A stretch of DNA of 31,137 nucleotides from an uncultured Alcaligenaceae bacterium (GTDB taxonomy: Bacteria > Pseudomonadota > Gammaproteobacteria > Burkholderiales > Burkholderiaceae_B): assembly GCA_937952975.1 (NCBI GenBank), contig CALFXX010000071.1, forward strand, positions 1 through 31,137, in the 5' to 3' direction. Positions 22,998 through 31,137 of the stretch are shown in pieces (position 1 is the stretch's first letter; each line of letters opens with the position of its first letter). A program made the position numbers and the translations under genes. Under the pieces are notes generated by a model that saw only the letters and a program-made list of their open reading frames with translations, ran no database searches and had not been told where the DNA came from.

Positions 22998-25628
22998 ATG
23001 TCGCAGTCGCCCGTTATTGCCGCCGAGTTATTCGCTAACCCGCAAGATAAGCCTGGAATGTTGGCCGGCTTGCGTGTGATTGAAGTTGCCGATGAGTTAG
23101 GCGAATATTGTGGCCTGTTGTTGGCTGGATTGGGCGCTGAAGTCATCAAAATTGAATCGGCTGCCGGTAGTCCGACACGCAATATTGGCCCTTACCTGGG
23201 TGAGCAGCCTGATCCCGAGAAGTCGATTTTCTTTTGCGCCTACAACCGCGGTAAAAAATCGCTACAACTCGATGTCAGTACCGCAGACGGTCGCGCCGCA
23301 TTTTTAGAACTGTTAAGTACGGCAGATGTGTTTTTAGACAGCACTTGCGGTCAGTTTTTGTCAGAGCTTAAGCCTGCGCAGTCGTTAAACAAATTATTTC
23401 CAACGCTCATTACCGCGCGTATCACCCCTTTTGGAGATACAGGCCCTTGGAAAGATTTTAAAGGTTCAGATCTCATTCATCTAGCGCTGGGTGGCGTGAT
23501 GATGTGTTGCGGCTACGACCGTAATGCCGATGGTCATTACGAGCATCCGCCTGTCGCTCCTCAGGTATGGCATGCGTACCACATCGCGGCTGAACAAATG
23601 GCTGCAGCGGTGGTGGCCGCTTTGATTACACGCCAATCAACAGGTGAAGGACAAGACCTATCATGTGCGGTGCACGAGGCCGTCGCAAAAAATACCGAGC
23701 TTGATGTGATGTCGTGGGTCATGCGGCGGGCGCCACTGTATCGCCAGACTGCTCGGCATGCAGTTGAAAAGCCAACCCCCATCCCTAACGTCAGTGCGAC
23801 CAAAGATAAGCGCTGGAATATGACCTGGGGTGTTTCGGCGCGCGATAAGGCGAAACTCGTGCCGTTCTTGGATCGTTATGGCAAAGCAGCTGATTTACAA
23901 GCGCCGTCGGCGAACGCTGACCTGAAGGCACGCAGCACGCCCGGCTCTGCTGGGATGGACGCCGAAACCGTGCGCATGCTCGAAGTGATTCGTGATTTTG
24001 TTGGCTCGTATGACTATAAAGATTTGCCGTGGCGCGAAGCGCAAGACGCGGGCTTGTTGTGGGCGCCTGTGCGCAAGCCGCATGAAAATGCCTTAGACGA
24101 GCATTGGCTGTTACGTCATTCATTTACTGACATCGATCACCCTGAACTTGGCCGTGCGTTGCGTTACCCAACCAGCAAATGGCTGAGTACTGCGACGGCC
24201 TGGCAAGCAGGTAAGCGGGCACCGTTGCTGGGCCAGCATAATGCAGAGCTTAGCCAGTTGATCGCTGCGCCTAAAAATGCAGATACCGTTCGGGCTCAGG
24301 CCGCTGATAAAACTTTCAAGTACCGGCCCACAGTCAAAAATATTTCAGCGCGTGGCGCACCCTTTGCCTTACAAGGCGTCAAGATTTTAGATTTTTCTTG
24401 GTTTCTGGCTTCAGCTGGTGGGACACGTATTCTTGCCGCGCTGGGTGCTGAAAGTATCAAGGTCGAGTGGAAAGAAAATCCAGACACTCGGTTGGCTGCA
24501 ATGTCGCCGGTGGGTGGTCGTGCGGCACGCGAGGTTGCGACCGCGCCTTTGCCGGGCGTGACTGATTCAGACATGGGTGGGCAGTTCAACAATAAAAACG
24601 CTGGCAAGCGCGGTATGTCGTTGAATATTCGACATCCCAAAGGCCTGGCCATCGCGAAAGAACTTGCACGTCAGTCAGATATCGTTGCTGAAGGGTTTTC
24701 TCCAGGGGTTCTGGAGCGTTTAGGTCTGGGCTATGGGGTACTTAAGTCGCTTAAGTCAGACATTATTTACGTGCAGCAATCGGGTATGGGTGGCATTGGT
24801 AAGTATGGGCGCTTCCGTACCGTTGGCCCAGTGGCGGCTTCGTTCGCAGGCACAACAGAAATGTCTGGTCGTCCTGATCCGGCAATGCCGGCTGGTTGGG
24901 GCTATTCGTACCTTGACTGGATTGGCGCGTATGGTTTTGCGTTAGCGACGCTCGGTGCGCTTTACCACCGCAACCGCACCGGTGAGGGGCAATGGATTGA
25001 TGCCTCGCAGTGCGAAGCTGGCATTTATCAAACAGCAACCGCGGTGTTGGACTGGTCGGCGAACGGTAAGGAGTGGACGCGTTACGGTAATCGCTCACCC
25101 TATAAACCCGCGGCACCTCACGGCGCCTACCGTTGCGAGGGCGACGATCGCTGGCTTGCGATTGCTTGTTTTGATGACGTTGAGTGGAACGCCTTGGTGC
25201 GCGAAACCGGTCTGACCGAGTTGCAATGGGATCTACGCTTCAGTACGTTGGCCTTGCGTCTGCAAAATCAAGACGCCCTTGACGAAAAAATCAGCGCTTG
25301 GGCGGTGACTCAGGATGCGAGTGAGTGCATGGCGCGCCTACAGGCTGCCGGCGTGCCAGCCGGCGTCTGCCAGACGGCAGCGGATCGTTACGATACTGAT
25401 CCTCAATTAAAAGAGCTTGAGTGGTTGACTGAGGTGACCGGCACCAAAATTGGTCGTTGGCCTGTTAACGAGTTTCCGGTCAAAATGAGTGCAACCCCCG
25501 CCTATGCTGGTGGCGTGATTGATCGCGGTGCGCCCGGTTATGGTGAAGACAACGTGCATGTGCTGACGCAGATGTTGGGATATTCAGAAACAGAGATCCA
25601 AGACTTGATTGAGCAGGGCGTGCTTTAA
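22998..25628 (+). CDS. Tandem-domain CaiB/BaiF (class III) CoA-transferase
   Basis: Class III CoA-transferases move CoA between organic acids through an aspartyl-CoA intermediate. This 876-residue protein holds two full copies, at about residues 22-430 (LAGLRVIEVADELGEYCGLLLAGLGAEVIKIE) and 455-870 (LQGVKILDFSWFLASAGGTRILAALGAESIKVEW), against about 400 for a single-domain enzyme. In the second copy Asp640 (YLDWIGA) lies 20 residues before the RTGEGQ motif, the place of the catalytic Asp169 of formyl-CoA transferase. In the first copy that place is Tyr194, so only the C-terminal half is likely to carry the aspartyl-CoA chemistry. Start supported by AGAGGA seven bases upstream. It heads an apparent operon with the ABC importer and an SDR. 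Substrate unknown. Confidence 0.9.
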   Translation: MSQSPVIAAELFANPQDKPGMLAGLRVIEVADELGEYCGLLLAGLGAEVIKIESAAGSPTRNIGPYLGEQPDPEKSIFFCAYNRGKKSLQLDVSTADGRAAFLELLSTADVFLDSTCGQFLSELKPAQSLNKLFPTLITARITPFGDTGPWKDFKGSDLIHLALGGVMMCCGYDRNADGHYEHPPVAPQVWHAYHIAAEQMAAAVVAALITRQSTGEGQDLSCAVHEAVAKNTELDVMSWVMRRAPLYRQTARHAVEKPTPIPNVSATKDKRWNMTWGVSARDKAKLVPFLDRYGKAADLQAPSANADLKARSTPGSAGMDAETVRMLEVIRDFVGSYDYKDLPWREAQDAGLLWAPVRKPHENALDEHWLLRHSFTDIDHPELGRALRYPTSKWLSTATAWQAGKRAPLLGQHNAELSQLIAAPKNADTVRAQAADKTFKYRPTVKNISARGAPFALQGVKILDFSWFLASAGGTRILAALGAESIKVEWKENPDTRLAAMSPVGGRAAREVATAPLPGVTDSDMGGQFNNKNAGKRGMSLNIRHPKGLAIAKELARQSDIVAEGFSPGVLERLGLGYGVLKSLKSDIIYVQQSGMGGIGKYGRFRTVGPVAASFAGTTEMSGRPDPAMPAGWGYSYLDWIGAYGFALATLGALYHRNRTGEGQWIDASQCEAGIYQTATAVLDWSANGKEWTRYGNRSPYKPAAPHGAYRCEGDDRWLAIACFDDVEWNALVRETGLTELQWDLRFSTLALRLQNQDALDEKISAWAVTQDASECMARLQAAGVPAGVCQTAADRYDTDPQLKELEWLTEVTGTKIGRWPVNEFPVKMSATPAYAGGVIDRGAPGYGEDNVHVLTQMLGYSETEIQDLIEQGVL

Positions 25629-25656
25629 AAAATAATAACTGTTGGGGACTGGCATC

Positions 25657-27252
25657 ATGAACATGAAGACATTGCACCGAGCTTGCTTGTTTGTATCGTT
25701 ATTGATTGCGGGCCTAGGGACTCTGGCGACTCATCGCGACTTACTCGCGCAGTCGCAAACGGTCGTGCGTGCCGTGATGCACTCTGACTTAAAAATTGTT
25801 GATCCTGTCTGGACGACAGCGTATATCTCGCGCAATCATGGCTATATGATCTATGACACCCTGTTTGCAACTGATGCACAGGGTGCGGTACAGCCGCAAA
25901 TGATCGATACGTACCAACTCAGCGAAGATAAAACGGTCTACACCATGACCCTACGTGAGGGTTTGTTATGGCATGACGGTCAGCCAGTGACCTCAGAGGA
26001 TTGCATTGCGTCGATCAAACGTTGGGCGGCCCGTGATGTGGTTGGTCAAGAAATGATGGCTTATGTCAAAGACTTTGCAGTCGTTGATCAAAAGACGTTC
26101 AAAATTATTTTAAAAGAGCCGACTGCGGCGGTGATGATCGGCTTGAGTCGCGCTTCGGGCACCGCCTTTATGATGCCTAAGCGCGTTGCCGACGTCAGTC
26201 CGCAAGAGCAAATTTCTGATTACATTGGCTCAGGTCCTTTTGTATTCAAAACCAATGAATGGAAACCTAGCAGTAAGGTAGTGTACGAAAAATTTGCGCA
26301 ATACAAGCCTCGTACTGAACCAGCTTCAGCGATGGCAGGCGGTAAGGTTGTAAAGGTTGATCGGGTTGAATGGCTTGCAATCGCCGATCAGCAAACTGCG
26401 GTGAGTGCGCTGTTGGCCGGAGAAATCGACATCATCGAGCAGCCTTCACACGATCTGTTGCCGATGCTAAAAAAGAACTCCAATATTCAGTTCAGTGACT
26501 GGAGTTCGATGGGTAATCAGTATGTGTTTAGATTTAACTCGCTCAACAAGCCGTTCGACAATGTCAAAGCGCGGCAGGCTCTTTGGTATGCCTTTAATCA
26601 AGAAGATTTTTTGAAGGCAGTCATTGGCGACCCTGACTACTACAAAGTTTGTAAGTCGATGTTCTTTTGCGGCACGCCGATGGGCACCACAAAAGGGACG
26701 GAGGCTTTGCTTGAATCGAATTTCAAAAAAGCGCGTGAACTTGTGAAAGAGTCGGGTTACGACGGCACGCCAATTGTGTTGTTGCATTCTACCGATCGCC
26801 ACGTGTATGCCAATCTTGCACCGGTTGCAAAATCTTTGCTTGAAAAAGCAGGCTTCAAAGTTGATATGCAGTCAATGGACTGGCAGTCGGTGGTTGTTCG
26901 GCGAGCCAAAAAAGATCCCGTGGCAAAAGGTGGCTGGAATCTCACCATTACGTCGACCAATAATGTGCTCAACCCGCTTGAGTCCAGTTACCTTAACGCC
27001 GCCTGTGAAAAGACGACTTTTGGTTGGCCGTGCGATGCGCAAATTGAAAAATTGCGAAGCGATTTCTCGCGTGAAACAGATCTGGCCAAACAAAAGGCGC
27101 TTGCCGAAGCCGTGCAGCTGCGCGCGATCGAATATCCTGTCTACATTCCGTTGGGCCAGTGGTATCAGCCTATGGTTGCACGCAAGAGCTTAAGCGGTCT
27201 GATTGAAGCGCCAGCGCCTGTGTTCTGGAATCTCACGAAGACCGGTAAGTGA
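25657..27252 (+). CDS. ABC transporter substrate-binding protein, peptide/nickel family 5
   Basis: This periplasmic protein delivers the ligand to the importer encoded just downstream. The 531 residues begin with a signal peptide (NMKTLHRACLFVSLLIAGLGTLA, probable cleavage near LLAQS at about 35). They then show family-5 text: LKIVDPVWTTAYISRNHGYMIYDTLFATD, LREGLLWHDGQPVTSEDCIASIKRW, YIGSGPFVF, VRFNS-like FRFNSLNKPFDNVKARQALWYAFNQ and a C-terminal lobe. No lipobox is seen, so it is likely free in the periplasm. The ATG at 25657 is preferred over a TTG at 25642; GGGGA upstream is a fair ribosome site. The gene follows the CoA-transferase by 28 bases. Members bind peptides, opines, nickel or other small molecules; the ligand cannot be assigned. 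Confidence 0.9.
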   Translation: MNMKTLHRACLFVSLLIAGLGTLATHRDLLAQSQTVVRAVMHSDLKIVDPVWTTAYISRNHGYMIYDTLFATDAQGAVQPQMIDTYQLSEDKTVYTMTLREGLLWHDGQPVTSEDCIASIKRWAARDVVGQEMMAYVKDFAVVDQKTFKIILKEPTAAVMIGLSRASGTAFMMPKRVADVSPQEQISDYIGSGPFVFKTNEWKPSSKVVYEKFAQYKPRTEPASAMAGGKVVKVDRVEWLAIADQQTAVSALLAGEIDIIEQPSHDLLPMLKKNSNIQFSDWSSMGNQYVFRFNSLNKPFDNVKARQALWYAFNQEDFLKAVIGDPDYYKVCKSMFFCGTPMGTTKGTEALLESNFKKARELVKESGYDGTPIVLLHSTDRHVYANLAPVAKSLLEKAGFKVDMQSMDWQSVVVRRAKKDPVAKGGWNLTITSTNNVLNPLESSYLNAACEKTTFGWPCDAQIEKLRSDFSRETDLAKQKALAEAVQLRAIEYPVYIPLGQWYQPMVARKSLSGLIEAPAPVFWNLTKTGK

Positions 27253-27266
27253 CGGATTATTAAGCC

Positions 27267-28208
27267 GTGTTTCGTTACATTACAAAGCGTATCGCTGCCA
27301 CCGTGCCAGTCATGGTGATGGTGGTTGTGCTGGTATTTTTGATGCTGCGTTTAAGCGCAGCCGACCCAGCCGCCATCATTGCGGGCGATAACGCCACCAC
27401 TGAACAGATCCAAGATATTCGCGTCAAGCTTGGCCTGGATCAGCCAGTGTTGGTGCAATTTGGAGCTTGGCTAGCCAAAGTGTCTACCGGAAATCTCGGC
27501 GAGTCGTTTTTCTTTAAAAAGCAAGTGTCAGAGCTCATTCTTGACCGACTTGAACCCACGCTGTCGCTCGCGCTATGCACCATCATCATGTCGGTGCTGA
27601 TTGCGGTGCCGCTGGGCGTCCTGGCGGCCTATTACACCGGGACTTGGATCGATCGCGTTGTGATGGGATTGGCGGTGCTGGGATTTTCGATACCCGTCTT
27701 TGTGATCGGTTATCTCTTGATGTATGTGTTTTCGATTGAGCTCAGCTGGCTACCTGTGCAAGGCTATCAGCGCTTATCTGAGGGTTTTTGGGGGTGGCTA
27801 CAAAAGCTATTGTTGCCGTGCTTTGCGCTGTCTGCTGTGTATTGCGCCTTGATCGCCCGAATCACCCGTACCAGCGTTCAAGAGGTGTTGGGTGAGGATT
27901 ACATTCGTACCGCGCACGCTAAAGGCTTGACCAATCAGATTGTGTTGATGCGCCATGCTTTGCGTAATGCGGCCGTGCCGATTGTGACGGTGATCGGCAT
28001 CGGCATCGCCTTGCTCATCGGTGGTGTAGTGGTGACAGAAAGTGTCTTTAGTATTCCGGGGTTGGGCCGGCTCACTGTTGACGCCGTGCTAGCGCGCGAT
28101 TTTCCAACTGTCCAAGCTCTTGTCTTGTTGTTTTCTTTGACGTCCGTGATGATTAACTTGCTCATTGATCTGTCTTATACCTTGTTTGATCCGAGGATAC
28201 GGTATTGA
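27267..28208 (+). CDS. ABC transporter permease, DppB-like
   Basis: This is one of two membrane subunits of the peptide-type importer. The 313 residues start with the DppB/OppB pattern FRYITKRIAATVPVMVMVVVLVFLMLRL, followed by the periplasmic LGLDQPVLVQFGAWLAKVSTGNLGESF and about six membrane segments. The cytoplasmic coupling (EAA) loop is RTAHAKGLTNQIVLMRHALRNA at about residues 212-233. It begins with GTG, 14 bases after the binding-protein stop; the ribosome site is weak, so coupling to the upstream gene is likely. Its TGA overlaps the next gene's start. Confidence 0.93.
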   Translation: MFRYITKRIAATVPVMVMVVVLVFLMLRLSAADPAAIIAGDNATTEQIQDIRVKLGLDQPVLVQFGAWLAKVSTGNLGESFFFKKQVSELILDRLEPTLSLALCTIIMSVLIAVPLGVLAAYYTGTWIDRVVMGLAVLGFSIPVFVIGYLLMYVFSIELSWLPVQGYQRLSEGFWGWLQKLLLPCFALSAVYCALIARITRTSVQEVLGEDYIRTAHAKGLTNQIVLMRHALRNAAVPIVTVIGIGIALLIGGVVVTESVFSIPGLGRLTVDAVLARDFPTVQALVLLFSLTSVMINLLIDLSYTLFDPRIRY

Positions 28209-29107
28209 GTGCGGTCACAGAATCCTCGGGTCGCGTCACGGTCTGGCGCACGCTCATGCGAAGTCCAAGCGTGATGATTGGCGCGGGGATTTTGCTGTGC
28301 GTGCTGCTGATCGGTTTGGCCGCGCCGTTTTTACATACGATGAGCCCCGATGACATCAACCCGAGCGTGCGCAACAAGTTGCCAGGTTACGAATCGACCT
28401 TGCGCGACGATGACGGCAATAAAATTAAATTCGTACATTTGATGGGCACTGATTCTCTTGGGCGTGACATCTATAGTCGTGTGGTGTTTGGCGCACGGGT
28501 GTCGTTATTAATTGGTGCCACGGTCGCGGTGATGAGTGCGCTCGTTGGTCTGTTATTGGGGTTATTAGCCGGTTATTTCCGTTGGCTGGACGCCATCGTG
28601 ATGCGCGTCATGGATGGGCTCATGGCCATACCGGCTATTTTGCTCGCACTGTCGATGGTGGCGCTACTCAATGCTGGTTTGTCAACCGTGATTTTGGCGA
28701 TTGCAATCACTGAAATCCCACGGGTGGTCCGGCTGGTGCGCGCGGTGGTGTTGTCGGTGCGTGAAGAGCCTTACGTTGAAGCCGCGATTGCGGTGGGTAC
28801 GCCAACACCTGTGTTACTTGTTCGCCATATCCTGCCCAATACGATTGCACCGCTGATTGTGCAAACAACGTATATCGCTGCGCACGCTATTTTGATCGAA
28901 GCGGTGTTGAGTTTTCTTGGTGTCGGTATTTCTCCTGAAACGCCGACTTGGGGAAACATCATGGCAGAGGGGCGGGCAATGTTTGTGATGTTGCCGCACA
29001 ATATTTTCTTTCCTGGTTTGTTTTTGGCGTTGACGGTGTTGGCGGTTAATCTGTTTGGCGATGGTTTGCGTGACTTGCTTGATCCTCGTATGAGAAAGCG
29101 GTTATGA
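28205..29107 (+). CDS. ABC transporter permease, DppC-like
   Basis: This is the second membrane subunit. The 300 residues show the DppC/OppC layout: a cytoplasmic start, one membrane segment (SVMIGAGILLCVLLIGLAAPF), a periplasmic stretch with LMGTDSLGRDIYSRVVFGARVSL, five more segments, and the coupling loop YVEAAIAVGTPTPVLLVRHILPN. It appears to begin with TTG (28205-28207), overlapping the upstream TGA. GAGGA lies seven bases before that codon, and no ATG or GTG in frame occurs before the first conserved segment except Met18. TTG starts are rare but supported here. Confidence 0.92.
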   Translation: MSAVTESSGRVTVWRTLMRSPSVMIGAGILLCVLLIGLAAPFLHTMSPDDINPSVRNKLPGYESTLRDDDGNKIKFVHLMGTDSLGRDIYSRVVFGARVSLLIGATVAVMSALVGLLLGLLAGYFRWLDAIVMRVMDGLMAIPAILLALSMVALLNAGLSTVILAIAITEIPRVVRLVRAVVLSVREEPYVEAAIAVGTPTPVLLVRHILPNTIAPLIVQTTYIAAHAILIEAVLSFLGVGISPETPTWGNIMAEGRAMFVMLPHNIFFPGLFLALTVLAVNLFGDGLRDLLDPRMRKRL

Positions 29108-30711
29108 CACAGCCCGTGCTCGAGTTACAAGCGCTAGATATTTCGTTACCCCGCGGGGCAGACCGTAGCCATGCTGTTGCGCAGGTCAATTTGACGGTCA
29201 ATCCGGGTGAGATTGTTTGTCTGGTGGGCGAGTCAGGGTCAGGAAAGTCCGCGATTGCTCACACGATCATGGGTCTTCAAGCTAAGGCGCTCGTGCCAAC
29301 GGCAGGTAAGATTTTGTTGCAGGGTGAAGACGTACTCACGATGTCGCCAGCGCGCTTGCGCCAATTGCGCTGCACGACGATGTCAATGATCTTTCAAGAG
29401 CCGATGACGGCGCTGAATCCGGTATTTGCTTGTGGCGAGCAAATCGATGAGGTCTTGCGTACCCACACAGCGTTGACTGCCTCAGAGCGTCAAGTACGCG
29501 TGCTCGATATGATTCAAAAGGTCGGGTTGCCCGACGCGCCTCGAATGCTGCGTTCGTACCCGCATCAATTGTCGGGTGGCCAACGGCAGCGCATCATGAT
29601 TGCGATGGCTTTGGTGTTAGAACCGTTATTGCTGATTGCGGACGAGCCTACCACGGCACTCGACGTGACCACGCAGGCTCAAATTTTGGCGTTGATTCGG
29701 ACCTTGCAGCGCGAACACGGTACCGGCGTGTTGTTTATCACACATGACTTTGGCGTGGTGGCTGAGATTGCCGACCGAGTCGCTGTATTGCGCCAGGGCG
29801 AGTTGGTTGAGTTTGGCCAGAAGCAGCAAGTGTTGGCGCAACCTGCGCACCCGTACACGCAAATGCTGATTGCGGCGGTGCCTAGTATGACCCCACGCGT
29901 GCGAGAGGCCGCGGTGCGAGGCGAGGTGATTTTGCGTACCGAGCGTCTGGTCAAGACCTATCCTAATAGTCAGACGCCAGCGGTCAATCAGGTCACGCTT
30001 GAGTTACGCCGTGGCGAGACCTTGGGTATTGTGGGTGAGTCAGGCTCAGGCAAATCCACCGTTGCACGCTGCCTGGCAAAGTTGATTACTACAACGAGTG
30101 GGTCGATCTTTCAGCATCAGCAAGATATCGCACCGTTGTCGACTCGGCAAATGCGGCCCTTGCGTCAATGCGTGCAGATCGTCTTTCAGGACCCCTATCG
30201 TTCTCTCAATCCCCGTCGCACCGTTGGCGATTCGATTGTTGAGGGGCCAATGAATTATGGCGCGACGCGGCATGAGGCCTGGTTGCGCGCAAGCGAGCTT
30301 ATGAAATTAGTGCGGCTCGATCCCGCCATGCTGAAACGATTTCCGCATGAGTTTTCGGGTGGGCAGCGTCAACGGATTTGCATAGCACGATCGCTGGCGA
30401 TGAAGCCTGAGATCTTGATTGCCGATGAAGCGGTGTCGGCGCTGGATGTGTCTGTGCAGGCGCAAGTACTTGGTTTGTTGGATGAGGTACGTGATCAACT
30501 GAACCTGGCCATGTTATTTATTACCCATGATTTGCGTGTGGCGGCGCAGGTGTGCGATCGGATTGCGGTCATGTCAAAGGGTGAGGTGGTTGAAACCGGC
30601 CGAACCGCTGATATTTTTTCAGCGCCTGCACATGCCTACACTCAAACCTTATTTGCGGCGGCACCTGGGCGCGACTGGTTATTTGAAGGCGGTCACGCAC
30701 GACTCAAGTAG
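29104..30711 (+). CDS. Fused double ATPase of the peptide-type ABC importer (DppD-DppF in one chain)
   Basis: This cytoplasmic subunit powers the importer. Its 535 residues hold two complete nucleotide-binding domains. The first has Walker A GESGSGKS (42-49), Q-loop FQEPMTALNP, signature LSGGQRQR and Walker B LLIADEPTTALD. The second has Walker A GESGSGKS (311-318), FQDPYRSLNP, FSGGQRQR and ILIADEAVSALD. Both look catalytically intact. The usual C-terminal ligand-family tail of the first half is short (HPYTQMLIAAVPS). The start ATG overlaps the previous stop (ATGA). One gene replaces the common dppD and dppF pair; such fusions are known in proteobacteria. Confidence 0.94.
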   Translation: MTQPVLELQALDISLPRGADRSHAVAQVNLTVNPGEIVCLVGESGSGKSAIAHTIMGLQAKALVPTAGKILLQGEDVLTMSPARLRQLRCTTMSMIFQEPMTALNPVFACGEQIDEVLRTHTALTASERQVRVLDMIQKVGLPDAPRMLRSYPHQLSGGQRQRIMIAMALVLEPLLLIADEPTTALDVTTQAQILALIRTLQREHGTGVLFITHDFGVVAEIADRVAVLRQGELVEFGQKQQVLAQPAHPYTQMLIAAVPSMTPRVREAAVRGEVILRTERLVKTYPNSQTPAVNQVTLELRRGETLGIVGESGSGKSTVARCLAKLITTTSGSIFQHQQDIAPLSTRQMRPLRQCVQIVFQDPYRSLNPRRTVGDSIVEGPMNYGATRHEAWLRASELMKLVRLDPAMLKRFPHEFSGGQRQRICIARSLAMKPEILIADEAVSALDVSVQAQVLGLLDEVRDQLNLAMLFITHDLRVAAQVCDRIAVMSKGEVVETGRTADIFSAPAHAYTQTLFAAAPGRDWLFEGGHARLK

Positions 30712-30761
30712 CAAGATGACCTTACTCAAATGCTAAGCCATGACTATTTATAAAGCTCGAG

Positions 30762-31137
30762 ATGAATGATTTAAAAAATAAAGTAGTGTTGATTACTGGT
30801 GCGAGCTCAGGCATTGGAGCAGCGGCAGCCGTGGCGTTCGGTCGCCATGGCGCTCAGGTGGCGGTGCACTATCGCTCGCAGCGCGATGCGGCCTTGTCAG
30901 TGGTTGCGCAAATTGAAGCTGCGGGTTCACGTGCCGAGGCGTTTGGTTGTGACGTGATGGATTCAGGTCAGTTGACACAGCTCGTGCAAGACGTGCATCG
31001 TCGTTTTGGTCGGATCGACGTACTGATTAACAACGTGGGTGGCATGATGCGCCGGATTGCGTTGTCTGAGGCGAGCGATGCGGCGATTGACGAAGTGTTT
31101 CACTTTAATGCGCGTTCAATGATGGTGCTTTGTCGCG
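30762..31137 (+). CDS. Short-chain dehydrogenase/reductase (partial, C-terminus outside window)
   Basis: SDR enzymes oxidise or reduce alcohols and ketones with NAD(P)H. The 125 visible residues begin MNDLKNKVVLITGASSGIGAAAA, with the cofactor motif TGASSGIG at 12-19. CDVMDS follows (Asp contacting the adenine), then INNVGG (the usual NNAG, here with Val), and an Asn in FHFNARS at the place of the helix-alpha4 catalytic Asn. The YxxxK active site would lie beyond the window end. The ATG is preceded by GAG only. It follows the ATPase gene by 50 bases on the same strand and is probably part of the same operon, suggesting a redox step in the same pathway. Confidence 0.9.
   Translation, partial: MNDLKNKVVLITGASSGIGAAAAVAFGRHGAQVAVHYRSQRDAALSVVAQIEAAGSRAEAFGCDVMDSGQLTQLVQDVHRRFGRIDVLINNVGGMMRRIALSEASDAAIDEVFHFNARSMMVLCR

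Noticed and set aside
22826..23182. Minus-strand frame of 118 codons over the divergent intergenic region
   Set aside because: It runs antisense into the CoA-transferase start and has no recognisable domain or ribosome site.
1..31137. CRISPR arrays, insertion sequences, phage genes, tRNA or rRNA genes
   Set aside because: No regular repeat-spacer pattern, transposase, integrase or phage-like protein was seen; I saw no cloverleaf-like tRNA, though no covariance search was run.

Overview
The window is chromosomal DNA from a betaproteobacterium, most likely of the order Burkholderiales and probably Alcaligenaceae-like (related to Bordetella, Achromobacter or Pusillimonas). This rests on three gene neighbourhoods typical of that group: metX-metW-ampG, gatCAB divergent from mreBCD-mrdA-rodA, and a very large fused indolepyruvate ferredoxin oxidoreductase. 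It also rests on overall protein similarity as I recognise it. No database search was possible, so genus and species are not claimed. Base composition looks even along the window, with no obvious inserted segment. I saw no insertion sequence, prophage, CRISPR array, tRNA or rRNA. No gene-free stretch exceeds about 265 bases.

Region 1 (1-7001) is housekeeping. It holds the N-terminal part of gshA (minus strand, cut by the window start), a small lipoprotein, and a stand-alone LuxR-type DNA-binding domain. The methionine operon metX-metW-ampG follows, with ATGA overlaps between its genes. The short leader before metX matches the SAM-II riboswitch in sequence and fold and includes the metX ribosome binding site. 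Next come xth/exoA (minus strand) and pyrE.

Region 2 (7012-17289) contains the gatC-gatA-gatB operon on the minus strand (tRNA-dependent amidotransferase). Divergent from it is the cell-elongation operon mreB-mreC-mreD-mrdA-rodA (actin homologue, scaffold proteins, PBP2 transpeptidase and SEDS glycosyltransferase). A structured spacer lies between mreB and mreC. mutY closes the region, convergent with rodA.

Region 3 (17522-31137) is an accessory, catabolic-looking region. It contains a 1195-residue fused 2-oxoacid (indolepyruvate-type) ferredoxin oxidoreductase. Convergent with that gene is a thiolase-fold/DUF35 gene pair. Divergent from the pair is an apparent operon of a tandem-domain CaiB/BaiF CoA-transferase, a complete peptide-type ABC importer (binding protein, two permeases, one fused double ATPase) and the start of a short-chain dehydrogenase. 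Together they suggest uptake of an organic compound, its activation to a CoA ester and further breakdown through CoA thioesters. The substrate cannot be read from sequence. The 189-bp divergent intergenic region and the region ahead of the oxidoreductase both hold operator-like repeats.

The points most worth following are the riboswitch leader, the asymmetric CoA-transferase (one half lacks the catalytic aspartate), the thiolase-fold protein without the thiolase cysteine beside a DUF35 partner, and the gene set of region 3 as a possible undescribed pathway.
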